This document shows, in pieces, positions 44,106 to 52,123 of a stretch of DNA of 64,000 nucleotides. The translations under genes were made by a program, and so were the position numbers. The DNA is from an uncultured Clostridiaceae bacterium (GTDB taxonomy: Bacteria; Bacillota; Clostridia; Clostridiales; Clostridiaceae), in the NCBI GenBank assembly GCA_946405135.1, contig CAMJGD010000004.1:1-64000 (forward strand), given 5' to 3'. Within the stretch, counting starts at the first letter, position 1; every line of letters starts with the position of its first letter. Under the pieces are notes generated by a model that was not told the DNA's origin, made no database searches, and saw only the letters and a list, made by a program, of their open reading frames with translations.

Positions 44106-45083
44106 ATGCGTTACATAGATAATAATTTTACTAATGCATATTTTAATCTAGCTACAGAGGAATATCTTTTAAAGCATACTACAGAAGAACATTTTATGCT
44201 TTGGAGAGATGAACCTTGTATCGTAGTAGGAAAAAATCAAAATACTTTATCAGAAATAAATTTAAATTATGTAAAAGAAAATAATATAATAGTAGTAAGA
44301 AGGCTTACAGGTGGAGGGGCAGTATTTCATGACCTAGGTAATCTAAATTTTACTTTTATAGTAAATGATGATAAGAGTTTTAATGACTTTTATAAATTCG
44401 TGGAGCCCATAATAGGAGTATTGAAAGAAATGGGTATTCATGCAGAGTTTTCTGGAAGAAACGATTTGCTTATAGATGGTAAAAAGTTTTCAGGCAATGC
44501 TCAATGTAAATTCAAAAATAGAGTTATGCACCATGGAACCCTTTTATTTTCTTCTAATATGAAAGATTTAAGCGCAGCTCTTAAGGCCAAGCCCATCAAA
44601 TTTTCAGATAAAAGTGTAAAATCCATAAATAGCAGAGTAACCAATATAAGTGAGCATTTAAATAAACCTTTTGATGTATTGCAATTTAAAGATGCTATAT
44701 TCAATTACATAATATCAGAAAAAGAAAATGCTGTTATAGATACTCTTCATAAAGAAGAGATTGATTTTATAAATAATCTGGTAGAAGAGAAATATTCTAC
44801 TTGGGATTGGAATTTTGGTAAGTCTCCTCAATACAATTTTATGAATGAAAAAAAATTCCCGGGAGGAACCTTAGAAGTCCACATTGACACAAAATCAGGC
44901 ATTATTCAAAGTATAAAAATATTTGGAGATTTCTTTGGCAAGGAAGATGTAACCCACATAGAAAAGGCTCTAACAGGAGTAAAACACAATAAAGAAGAAA
45001 TAAAAAAGGTTCTAGAAAAATTTGAAATAAGCAGCTACTTTTCTAATATAACTTTAGATGATATAGTGGAGACAATGTTTTAA
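44106..45083 (+). CDS. lplA: Lipoate-protein ligase A
   Basis: A 325-residue ligase that activates lipoate with ATP and attaches it to GcvH (and other lipoyl proteins). The catalytic fold shows RRLTGGGAVFHDLGNLNFTF (about 72-91), KFSGNAQ (about 128-134) and a C-terminal accessory domain (about 255-325, FPGGTLEVHIDTKSG). It follows the gcv operon after 170 bp, so it may be co-transcribed or have its own promoter; either way its substrate, GcvH, is a few genes upstream. A GGGGACAG repeat half-copy begins 4 bp past its stop. Confidence 0.95.
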   Translation: MRYIDNNFTNAYFNLATEEYLLKHTTEEHFMLWRDEPCIVVGKNQNTLSEINLNYVKENNIIVVRRLTGGGAVFHDLGNLNFTFIVNDDKSFNDFYKFVEPIIGVLKEMGIHAEFSGRNDLLIDGKKFSGNAQCKFKNRVMHHGTLLFSSNMKDLSAALKAKPIKFSDKSVKSINSRVTNISEHLNKPFDVLQFKDAIFNYIISEKENAVIDTLHKEEIDFINNLVEEKYSTWDWNFGKSPQYNFMNEKKFPGGTLEVHIDTKSGIIQSIKIFGDFFGKEDVTHIEKALTGVKHNKEEIKKVLEKFEISSYFSNITLDDIVETMF

Positions 45084-45087
45084 GTTC

Positions 45088-45107
45088 GGGGACAGTTCTC
45101 AAATTTA
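45088..45107 (+). repeat. GGGACAGTTC half-repeat, copy 3
   Basis: GGGGACAGTTCTCAAATTTA, identical to the copy at the end of the MCP gene, begins four bases after the lplA stop codon. Confidence 0.75.
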
Positions 45108-45324
45108 TTAGAAAAATTCTAGGCTTGTTTTAATTTTTAAATATGGAGATTTAATTTGGATTTTTGCGATGCAAAGTGATGAGTGGAGAGAAAGTTCTGA
45201 ATTTTCAGCATTGACTACTTAAAAGGTTAGATGTATAAGTAAATATGTAGAGAAATGCTATGATAGAAAAGCAAAGGGCAAATTTCCAAAATAAAAGATA
45301 GTTAGTATAGAAGGAGGATATGAA

Positions 45325-45705
45325 ATGAAGAAAGAGGTAATTTCAACAAAAAATGCGCCGGGGGCTATAGGACCTTATTCTCAGGCAATAAAAATAGGAA
45401 ATTTGGTATATACTTCAGGACAATTACCACTAAATCCTGCTACAGGTGAACTTGTAGGAGAGGTAAAAAAGGCTACAGCTCAAGCTTTAGAAAATATAAA
45501 GGTTATTCTTGAAGAAGCAGGTACTAGTTTAGACAAAGTAGTAAAAACTTTAGTATTTTTAAAGGACTTAAATGATTTTGCTGCAGTAAATGAAGTCTAT
45601 GCAACATACTTTACTGAGAATCCACCAGCAAGGTCTTGCGTTCAGGTAGCAAAACTACCAAAGGATGCTATATTAGAGATAGAAGTAATAGCTCTAGCAG
45701 ACTAA
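45325..45705 (+). CDS. ridA: RidA family enamine/imine deaminase
   Basis: A 126-residue trimeric YjgF/YER057c/UK114 protein with the signatures [25 protein letters not shown] (cited as landmark GPYSQAI near 17-23) and the conserved arginine in [17 protein letters not shown] near 101-117. It hydrolyses reactive 2-aminoacrylate-type enamines made by PLP enzymes to ketoacids and ammonia. The ATG follows AGGAGGA. It is monocistronic and ends at a strong bidirectional terminator. Confidence 0.95.
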   Translation: MKKEVISTKNAPGAIGPYSQAIKIGNLVYTSGQLPLNPATGELVGEVKKATAQALENIKVILEEAGTSLDKVVKTLVFLKDLNDFAAVNEVYATYFTENPPARSCVQVAKLPKDAILEIEVIALAD

Positions 45706-45750
45706 GTTTGAGTTTAAATTTATTAGATGGATTTTATTGTTAAAATAAAA

Positions 45751-45797
45751 AAATAAAACTATCAAGTTAATTTAATTTTGATAGTTTTATTTTTTAT
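45751..45797. terminator. Bidirectional terminator
   Basis: AAATAAAACTATCAA (45751-45765) pairs with TTGATAGTTTTATTT (45778-45792), with T and A tails on either side, between the convergent ridA and M29 peptidase genes. Confidence 0.9.
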
Positions 45798-45816
45798 GCT
45801 AAGTTACTAAACTAAA

Positions 45817-47052
45817 TTAATAAGCCCAGTTTCCATTTTTAAATACAGGTACTTTTGACCCATCCTGCTTTATTCCTGTTATCTCTAGGTCAGGAGTTCC
45901 TATCATAAAGTCTACATGAGCTAGAGAGTTGTTTGCTCCAGCTTCCTCTAATTCTTCTTCACTCATATTTTCACCATTTTTAATGCAGGAAGAATAAGCT
46001 TTTCCGATAGCTAAGTGACAAGAAGCATTTTCATCATATAAGGTATTGAAGAATATTATACCAGAGTTTGATATAGGGGAATCATAAGGAACAAGCGCAA
46101 CTTCTCCAAGATAATGAGAGCCTTCATCGGTTTCTACAAGATGCTTTAATGTATCAAGCCCTTTTTCAGCTTTAAAATCTACTATTCTGCCCTGCTTAAA
46201 AGTGAAAGAGAAGTTATCTATTAGGTTTCCACCGTAATTTAAAGGTTTAGAACTTACTACAGTGCCATTTACGCCAGTCTTTTTAGGCATGGAAAATACT
46301 TCTTCCGTAGGCATGTTTGCTATAAATTCTACTCCTTCTGCAGTATATTCAGCTCCACCTACCCATAAATGATTTTCAGGAAGCTCTATAGTTAAATCTG
46401 TACCAATAGAGTTTTTGTAATGCAAAGCTTTAAGGTTATTGGAATTTAAAAATTCCATGCTCTTTTTGAGATTATTTTTATGTTCATCCCAAGCTTTTAC
46501 AGGATCTTCTTTATCTACTCTTACAATATTAAAAATGGAGTCCCATAATTTCTCTACAGCTTCTGATTCAGAAACTTCAGGGAATACTTTTGTTGACCAT
46601 CCCACTGTAGGTATGGAAACTATGGACCAAGCATTTTTGTTGGTCATCAATCTTTGGTTGAATTCTTTTAAAGCTAGTTGTCTTGTTTTTTGTGATTTAG
46701 AAATTCTAGCTGGATTTACATCTTTCATAAGTTCAGGATTTGAAGCAGCTATACTTAAAAAAGCAGCGCCTTCTCTGGCATAGTATAAGTAGGAGTCTAC
46801 TTGCCATTGAGGCATTACTTCAAATATTTCCTCTGGAGCTTTTAAAAATTTTATTTTTGTAGATATTTCATCATTCCAATGAATTATAACGTCTTTTGCT
46901 CCTTCATCATAAGCTATTTCAGAGATCATTCTGGTAAAAGGTGCACATTCAATAGGGGACATTATTACAAGGTATTGACCTTTTTGAATATTGACACCGG
47001 TTTTTACTGCCAATCTGGCATACTTTTTTAACATTTCATCTTTTTTATTCAA
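45817..47052 (-). CDS. M29-family aminopeptidase (AmpS/thermophilic type)
   Basis: A 411-residue di-metal aminopeptidase. Family landmarks are LPENHLWVGGAEYTAEGVEFIANMPTEEVF (cited as NMPTEEVF near 245-252, metal Glu), VETDEGSHYLGEVALV (metal Glu), NTLYDENASCHLAIG (metal His) and NNSLAHVDFMIG near 380-392 (His and Asp). It trims N-terminal residues from peptides. The TTG at 47052 is placed 10 nt after AAGGAG; the GTG at 47061 is too close to that site. It is monocistronic. Confidence 0.92.
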   Translation of the reverse strand: MNKKDEMLKKYARLAVKTGVNIQKGQYLVIMSPIECAPFTRMISEIAYDEGAKDVIIHWNDEISTKIKFLKAPEEIFEVMPQWQVDSYLYYAREGAAFLSIAASNPELMKDVNPARISKSQKTRQLALKEFNQRLMTNKNAWSIVSIPTVGWSTKVFPEVSESEAVEKLWDSIFNIVRVDKEDPVKAWDEHKNNLKKSMEFLNSNNLKALHYKNSIGTDLTIELPENHLWVGGAEYTAEGVEFIANMPTEEVFSMPKKTGVNGTVVSSKPLNYGGNLIDNFSFTFKQGRIVDFKAEKGLDTLKHLVETDEGSHYLGEVALVPYDSPISNSGIIFFNTLYDENASCHLAIGKAYSSCIKNGENMSEEELEEAGANNSLAHVDFMIGTPDLEITGIKQDGSKVPVFKNGNWAY

Positions 47053-47171
47053 GGTTACCACTCTCCTTATTAATAAATCTCAAGGGTTTAGATGAAATTA
47101 TATCTATATTTGTTATTATATATTATTAATTCATATATTTACAGCTGTAAATATATTTAATTTAAAACAAA

Positions 47172-47193
47172 GGAGCTGTGATGTGACAGCTCC
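47172..47193. terminator. Terminator of tRNA-Ala
   Basis: GGAGCTG (47172-47178) pairs with CAGCTCC (47187-47193). On the minus strand TTTGTTTT follows, 9 bp beyond the tRNA CCA end. Confidence 0.85.
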
Positions 47194-47201
47194 TTTATAT
47201 A

Positions 47202-47277
47202 TGGTGGAGATAAGGGGATTCGAACCCCTGGCCTTCTGAATGCCATTCAGACGCGATCCCAACTTCGCCATATCCCC
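47202..47277 (-). tRNA. tRNA-Ala (anticodon GGC)
   Basis: The minus strand reads a full 76-nt cloverleaf with encoded CCA. The acceptor GGGGATA/TATCTCC includes the G3-U70 wobble that identifies tRNA-Ala. The anticodon stem TCTGA/TCAGA holds loop ATGGCAT (anticodon GGC, codon GCC), and the T arm is AGGGGTTCGAATCCCCT. Confidence 0.97.
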
Positions 47278-47557
47278 AAAGGTTAACAGAGATATTCAAT
47301 TATGTAAGGTATAGTGCTTCTATGCTATTTAAGCACTCATTTAGGCTAAGCTATAACCTTATATAACATACACTTTAACATATATTATAATAAAGTCTAG
47401 TACTTTTAAATAGACAAATTAAGCAATTGGCAATGTGTAATATACTGCTAATTGCTTAATTTTATTTCAAATCTATAATCTTTTTAAAATACTGAGCTAA
47501 ATCAGTGTTTTTAACTGTAAATATTGAACTAAAAAATTGAGTACTTAATTAATTTAT
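47278..47557. other. Intergenic region with one hairpin
   Basis: A 280-bp gap between tRNA-Ala and gpx. It holds the inverted repeat ATTAAGCAATT (47418-47428) / AATTGCTTAAT (47450-47460), followed by TTTTATTT on the plus strand; it may be the gpx terminator. A TATTATAAT box near 47385 could serve the tRNA. Nothing else was seen. Confidence 0.5.
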
Positions 47558-48109
47558 TTATTTTTGTAAAAGTTCTTTAATATATTGTTCCATATCTAAA
47601 GGTTCAGTAGTAGGCTCAAATCTTCCCACTATGGAACCATCAGCATCTATTAAGAACTTTGTAAAGTTCCACTTTATTGAATCTCCCACTAATAATTCAG
47701 GAAAGTTTTCATTTAAAAAGGAGTAGAGTATTTTCCCACTAGGTTGATCTAAGTCAAGTCCCTTAAAAGGTGCTTTTGTTACAAGATATTTAAATAGAGG
47801 ATTAGCGTTTGGTCCATTAACCTCTATTTTTTCAAATAATGGGAATGTAACTCCATAATTTAAATCGCAGAAAGATTTTACTTCATAATTAGAACCCGGT
47901 TCTTGTTCTGCAAATTGATTGCAAGGGAATCCAAGTATCTCAAGCCCCTTGTCTTTATATTTTTTATATAACTTTTCTAAATCTGCATATTGTGGAGTAA
48001 AACCACACTTGCTTGCTGTATTTACTATTATGAGCACTTTACCTTTGTAATCACTAAGTTTTACATTTTCACCATCAATATTTATGGCTTCAAAATCATA
48101 TATGGACAT
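47558..48109 (-). CDS. Glutathione peroxidase-like thiol peroxidase
   Basis: A 183-residue thioredoxin-fold peroxidase with the active-site cysteine in [16 protein letters not shown] (Cys near 36; cysteine, not selenocysteine), the resolving region [13 protein letters not shown] and the WNFTKFLID motif. It reduces organic hydroperoxides or H2O2, most likely with thioredoxin, not glutathione, in a clostridium. The ATG follows a purine-rich AAGGAGG. It is monocistronic; upstream lies a GGGACAG palindrome at the end of the HAD gene. Confidence 0.93.
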   Translation of the reverse strand: MSIYDFEAINIDGENVKLSDYKGKVLIIVNTASKCGFTPQYADLEKLYKKYKDKGLEILGFPCNQFAEQEPGSNYEVKSFCDLNYGVTFPLFEKIEVNGPNANPLFKYLVTKAPFKGLDLDQPSGKILYSFLNENFPELLVGDSIKWNFTKFLIDADGSIVGRFEPTTEPLDMEQYIKELLQK

Positions 48110-48224
48110 AATAAAACCTCCTTAAATGCATTTATAACAATTAAATTTTATACAACTATTTTATTTAATAATATTATAAGCATATCGTAATGTCAATAGT
48201 ATATGAGTAAATATTATAAATTAT

Positions 48225-48272
48225 AATTGGGGACAGTTCTTAACTTTATAAAGTTAAGAACTGTCCCTAATT
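48225..48272. repeat. GGGACAGTTC palindrome (REP-like), copy 4
   Basis: Arms AATTGGGGACAGTTCTTAAC (left) and the near-exact complement ending CTGTCCCTAATT flank a short TTTATAAA centre. Only the base next to the GGGACAG core differs between arms. The right end supplies the TAG stop codon of the minus-strand HAD gene. Confidence 0.8.
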
Positions 48273-48977
48273 AATTTTTGGAAGTGATTTAACGAATTTA
48301 TAGAAATCATCATATTCTCCTAGATAATCTGTGATAATTTCATTCTTTGATCTGTGAAGTATATTATTTGTGATAAGGTAGGTTTTTAGTCCAAGTTTTT
48401 TTGCTATGAGGTCTTCTTCTACATCATTTCCTACCATGAGACATTCATCAGGTAACTTGTTTAGGTCTTTGAGAACTTCTTCATAATATTTAAGCTGAGG
48501 TTTACAATAATGATTTTTTTCAAAACAGGATATGTAAATAAAATCTTCTGGTTTAAATCCAGCCCAAGTTATTCTATAGTTTATAGCTTTTATAGGGAAA
48601 AGTGGATTGGTGGCAACAGCTACAGTGTAACCTTTTTGTTTTAATATATTTACACTTTTGCGCATGGCTTCTACATCTTGAACTGCTTCTTTTAATTTTG
48701 AAAAATTTGTATCATAGAAATAATCAAACTTTTTTTTGAAAATGTTAATATCTTTATTTGTTCTTTTACTTAATTCTTCCATAAATACTTCTTCATTGGT
48801 TTTATATTCTGTGTTTTCTACTAAGGCTTTTGTGGATTCCCATACAATTTGTCCTAATTCCTCAGGAGGCATTATATCTTTAAAGGTTATAACTAATTCT
48901 TTAGCATATATTCTTTCAAATTCAGCCATATCTATTGGTAATAATGTGCCGTCAAGATCAAATAGTACAGTATTCAT
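48267..48977 (-). CDS. HAD-superfamily hydrolase
   Basis: A 236-residue phosphatase-like protein: motif I LFDLDGTLLP (about 4-13), a helical cap (about 15-100), motif II VAVATNPLFP (about 117-126), motif III Lys in CKPQLKYY (about 157-164) and motif IV LMVGNDVEEDLIAKKLG (about 177-193). Substrate is unknown; the pattern is that of phosphoglycolate-phosphatase-like enzymes. The stop codon lies inside a GGGACAG palindrome, so the original C-terminus may have been altered by that insertion. Confidence 0.88.
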   Translation of the reverse strand: MNTVLFDLDGTLLPIDMAEFERIYAKELVITFKDIMPPEELGQIVWESTKALVENTEYKTNEEVFMEELSKRTNKDINIFKKKFDYFYDTNFSKLKEAVQDVEAMRKSVNILKQKGYTVAVATNPLFPIKAINYRITWAGFKPEDFIYISCFEKNHYCKPQLKYYEEVLKDLNKLPDECLMVGNDVEEDLIAKKLGLKTYLITNNILHRSKNEIITDYLGEYDDFYKFVKSLPKIN

Positions 48978-49088
48978 TTGATTCCACTCCTTAAAATTTA
49001 TGATAATATATAAATTTTAGCATAGATTTTAAGAAGCTTCTATGGATAAACGGGATTTCACATGAAAAAGAGAAAAATGCAAAAAAAA

Positions 49089-49144
49089 GAAGTTAGGATG
49101 ATATAACAAACTAGTTAAGCAAAATTTGTTATCATCCTAACTTC
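49089..49144 (-). terminator. Strong minus-strand terminator of the 49.1-49.5 kb unit
   Basis: GAAGTTAGGATGATA...TAACAAA pairs with its complement with one bulged base over about 20 bp. On the minus strand it is followed at once by eight T. No annotated gene lies close upstream on that strand, so it ends an unannotated transcript. Confidence 0.8.
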
Positions 49145-49462
49145 CATAGGTTTTTGGTGGTTCACTGTTTTCAACCATTAATTTTAGGTATCACTCCCTT
49201 CAAATTTGTTCTATATATCAAAGTAATTAGGTATATTTTATACAAAATAATTTTAAATAAATAAAATATAGAAAATATATAACTTAGATATGGCTACTTA
49301 TTTTGGTGGAATCACCTCATTTCTTTTGAATCTAAATTTATATTTTGTGTTAAAATCACTAGCCTAATGTATAAATAGTATTTCTGGTGGAATCACCTCA
49401 TTCCTTTAAAATTCAATTAATACTATGATACTAATGATTTCACCTCCATATATTATAAAATT
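49145..49462 (-). ncRNA. Candidate structured non-coding RNA with duplicated hairpin modules
   Basis: On the minus strand TTGACT (49497-49492) and TATTAT (49474-49469), 17 bp apart, predict a start near 49462, and the T8 terminator at 49144-49089 ends the unit at about 370 nt. The 18-nt block AATGAGGTGATTCCACCA occurs twice, 81 nt apart (49402-49385 and 49321-49304), and contains hairpin GGTG-ATTC-CACC. Each copy is enclosed by its own different outer stem: ATAGTATT/AATACTAT (49426-49419 with 49382-49375), and ATATAA+TTAGAT/ATCTAA+TTATAT (49343-49330 with 49289-49277). GGAGGTG lies near the 5' end. No long ORF is present and no known family was recognised. Confidence 0.45.
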
Positions 49463-49468
49463 AATTAA

Positions 49469-49497
49469 ATAATACATTATTCAGAAAATTAAGTCAA
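49469..49497 (-). promoter_or_regulatory. Sigma-A-type promoter in the gene-poor gap
   Basis: TTGACT and TATTAT are separated by 17 bp on the minus strand. The next annotated minus-strand gene downstream starts only at 48977, beyond a strong terminator. Confidence 0.65.
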
Positions 49498-49567
49498 TAG
49501 TTTTTTGAAAGTATTATAGCTTTTTTATACAAAATTTTTAAATATGTTTAATAAAAACACATATATA

Positions 49568-49597
49568 GTAAATTCAGCTTTATTATAAAGCTGAATT
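49568..49597. terminator. Terminator of MBL-fold gene
   Basis: AATTCAGCTTTA and TAAAGCTGAATT pair around a 3-nt loop directly beyond the stop codon of the minus-strand hydrolase gene; A/T-rich flanks serve both strands. Confidence 0.75.
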
Positions 49598-50491
49598 TTA
49601 GGATTTTCTGTAATAATATAGTTTTTCATTTTCTACAGAGTGTTCAAGTATATTTTTATTTACTAAATAGGCTATAAATGCAGATAGAGCAGCCTGGTTA
49701 ATATAGTATTGATTGAAATCCATAGAAAGATCATTTAATATGCATATATTTTGCAGCAAGTCTTCTTTTGTACTAGGCTGCTCTGCAAGCTCTATTAGCT
49801 GTTCACAGTATTTCTCTATATTGCAAATATTTTTATCAGCTAAAGCTATTATTTCTTCTCTGTTATATAAGCCTTCTCCATGACTTACTATAAAAAAATC
49901 TGCTTCTATATCTTTTATAGAATTTAATGTACTTATGGAATTATCTATATCATATAGGTAGGGAAGAGAATACTTGTTAATTATATCTTCACTAAAAATT
50001 CCATCCCCTAAGTAGCATACCTTATCAGGAGTTACTACTCCTATTTGCTCTATAGAATGTCCCTTTAAAGAAATTATTTCGATTTTTTCATCATTAATCT
50101 TATTTACTCCATATTCTAAAATATTGTCTACATTAATAGGTTTATTGCTGCTTTTAACAGAGTTAGGTGCTTTGGAATTAAAAAGGGTATACGGTCTTAA
50201 TTCTTGGTTTTCCATGAATAAACTTTCTTTTAAGGAGGTGTAAGTTACACATCCAGGATAATTTTCTGTAAAATAATTGTTTCCTCCGCAGTGATCTAGG
50301 TGGCTATGAGTATTTATTATATATTTAGGATGCAAATTACTAGCTTTAAGGACTTCATCTTTTTTCCTTGCAGAAGTATTATTAATACCCGTATCTATCA
50401 GTAAGCAATTTTTATTTTTAAAAGTAAACACCCCTATATTAGTACCTGCTTTTATCCAATAACTGTTTCCATTTATTTTATTAAGTTCCAT
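49598..50491 (-). CDS. Metallo-beta-lactamase-fold hydrolase
   Basis: A 297-residue MBL-fold protein. The metal site THSHLDHCGGNNYF (about 61-74) follows the Asp of LLIDTGIN (about 31-38). Further ligands are in SLKGHSIEQIG (His near 142), YLGDGIFSED and VSHGEG. The C-terminal part (about 215-297) is helical with a winged-helix-like end. Substrate is unknown; many such proteins are thiolesterases or lactonases. The ATG follows AAGGAGAAG. It is monocistronic. Confidence 0.87.
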   Translation of the reverse strand: MELNKINGNSYWIKAGTNIGVFTFKNKNCLLIDTGINNTSARKKDEVLKASNLHPKYIINTHSHLDHCGGNNYFTENYPGCVTYTSLKESLFMENQELRPYTLFNSKAPNSVKSSNKPINVDNILEYGVNKINDEKIEIISLKGHSIEQIGVVTPDKVCYLGDGIFSEDIINKYSLPYLYDIDNSISTLNSIKDIEADFFIVSHGEGLYNREEIIALADKNICNIEKYCEQLIELAEQPSTKEDLLQNICILNDLSMDFNQYYINQAALSAFIAYLVNKNILEHSVENEKLYYYRKS

Positions 50492-51000
50492 ATCTACTTC
50501 TCCTTATACAATTAATTTAGTGGTATTTAAAAAATGCTGTCAGTTATATTATACTACATTAATTGCTTTGAAATAAAAAGGGTTAGCTTTCTAAATAATC
50601 ACAGTTGTATGAAAATTTTTAATTAGGAATATTTCTTAATATTGTAATTATGTTATAATTATATACATATTTTAATATAAACTTAAAATTAAGTAGGATA
50701 AGAATATAAAATGGCAGAAGTTTCAAGAAAATTGTATGAAGCTTAACAAGGGTGTTAGTAGCAAAACTCTGAAAAATTTATAGAAAACAAGAGTATGTAA
50801 TTTTAATATGTAATATGTAATATAATATTGGACAAGACAGCGGATTTTGAAACAACTATAGATTAAAACGAAGTAATATACAGCTATACATTAGACAAGT
50901 TAGCAGGAGTAGTAGGAGTTATAACAAGTAAAAAGTGGTAATATGTAATATAATATTGGACAAGTTCCTAAGAGGATTAAGCATAAGGTAGGGAGAAGTT
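50492..51000. other. Leader region of the SpoU gene with a 26-bp direct repeat
   Basis: An extended -10 (TGTTATAAT, box 50654-50659) may start a leader of about 335 nt. An 11-codon ORF MAEVSRKLYEA (50711-50746) has AGGATAAG before it. A 26-bp sequence ending ATATTGGACAAG occurs exactly at 50811-50836 and 50939-50964, with a looser TTAGACAAG copy near 50891. No known riboswitch or T-box was recognised. Confidence 0.5.
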
Positions 51001-51885
51001 ATGGAGAATTTTAGAGATTTAAAGGATTATAGTTTGGAAGAAAAGCAAAAACTATTTTTGGACAGCTATGGAGATAAATTTAAGTTTTGTGGTAGAAAAA
51101 GTAGAGTAGTAGATAGAATAGTAACTTTAAATAAGAATACGAAACCTAATCCAGAAAAATTAGCGGTGATAGAGGGGATTTGGGCTTTAGATTTAGCTTT
51201 AAAATATAATCTAGCCATAAAGTATTTTGTGGTATGTTTAGAAAAAATACATTCTATAGAATCTCAAAAGCTCATTGATGAATATGTAAAAGTAGCAGAA
51301 GAAGGCTATATTGTGTCTGAAAAGGTTTTCGACAGTTTAAGTGAAAAAGAAAATTCTCAAGGAGTGCTAGCAGTATGCTATATGCAAAATAAATCTTTAG
51401 AAGATATATATGTTACTAATAATTCTATAGTACTTATATTAGATGGATTAGAGATACCTGGAAATGTGGGAACTATAATTAGATCTGCAGATGCTACAAA
51501 TATTGATTGCATCATTATAAATAACCGCAAGACTCGATTAAATCACCCAAAGCTTATAAGAAGCAGTATGGGAGCATGCTTTAAAATCCCTATAGTAGAA
51601 GCAGATTTTAATGAAATAAAAACTTGGTTAAATAAAAACAATTTTAAGATCATTATCACTGATACAGATGCAAAGGCAAGTTACTATGAGTTATCCTATA
51701 AAGGCAGAGTAGCTATAGTAATGGGAAGTGAAAAATATGGAGTATCTGAGGATTTTTACAACATGGAATATACTGGGGTATCCATTCCTATGTTAGGAGA
51801 TTGTGATTCTCTAAATGTGGGGGTTGCAGCCACTATACTATTATATGAAGCCTCTTTAAAAAACAAAGGATTTATAAAAAGATAA
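51001..51885 (+). CDS. SpoU/TrmH-family RNA 2'-O-methyltransferase
   Basis: A 294-residue SPOUT enzyme with an N-terminal substrate-binding region (about 1-115) and the knotted SAM-binding domain: motif 1 LDGLEIPGNVGTIIRSADA (about 145-163), motif 2 AIVMGSEKYGVS (about 239-250) and motif 3 SIPMLGDCDSLNVGVAATILLYE (about 262-284). It methylates a ribose in rRNA or tRNA; the target is not determined. The ATG has GGGAGAAG upstream. It is monocistronic with a long leader. Confidence 0.92.
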   Translation: MENFRDLKDYSLEEKQKLFLDSYGDKFKFCGRKSRVVDRIVTLNKNTKPNPEKLAVIEGIWALDLALKYNLAIKYFVVCLEKIHSIESQKLIDEYVKVAEEGYIVSEKVFDSLSEKENSQGVLAVCYMQNKSLEDIYVTNNSIVLILDGLEIPGNVGTIIRSADATNIDCIIINNRKTRLNHPKLIRSSMGACFKIPIVEADFNEIKTWLNKNNFKIIITDTDAKASYYELSYKGRVAIVMGSEKYGVSEDFYNMEYTGVSIPMLGDCDSLNVGVAATILLYEASLKNKGFIKR

Positions 51886-52031
51886 TTCATAGGATTGTGG
51901 GAAGGAAGGCATACCTTGCTTGCCTAGGCTGAAGAATTGTCACTAACCATAGTAAACTCTTATTGTCATTTTATATCTAAACATAATTAATTAAGAGATA
52001 TCATTCCTGAAATTAAGATTATATGGAAAAT

Positions 52032-52076
52032 GCTGTTGAGTAATTAGTTCTATTTATTACTCAACAGCCTTATTTT
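52032..52076. terminator. Bidirectional terminator
   Basis: GCTGTTGAGTAAT (52032-52044) pairs with ATTACTCAACAGC (52056-52068), followed by CTTATTTTAT, between convergent genes. Confidence 0.85.
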
Positions 52077-52123
52077 ATACTGGTAATTGCTAAGTAAACA
52101 TTAGTTATAGACTATCATTGACA

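Noticed and set aside
47558..48109. Selenocysteine-containing glutathione peroxidase
   Set aside because: The catalytic codon encodes cysteine and no in-frame TGA is present.
49081..49600. CRISPR array in the gene-poor gap
   Set aside because: Only two 18-bp repeats with unequal context and no cas genes; the pairing pattern fits RNA hairpins instead.
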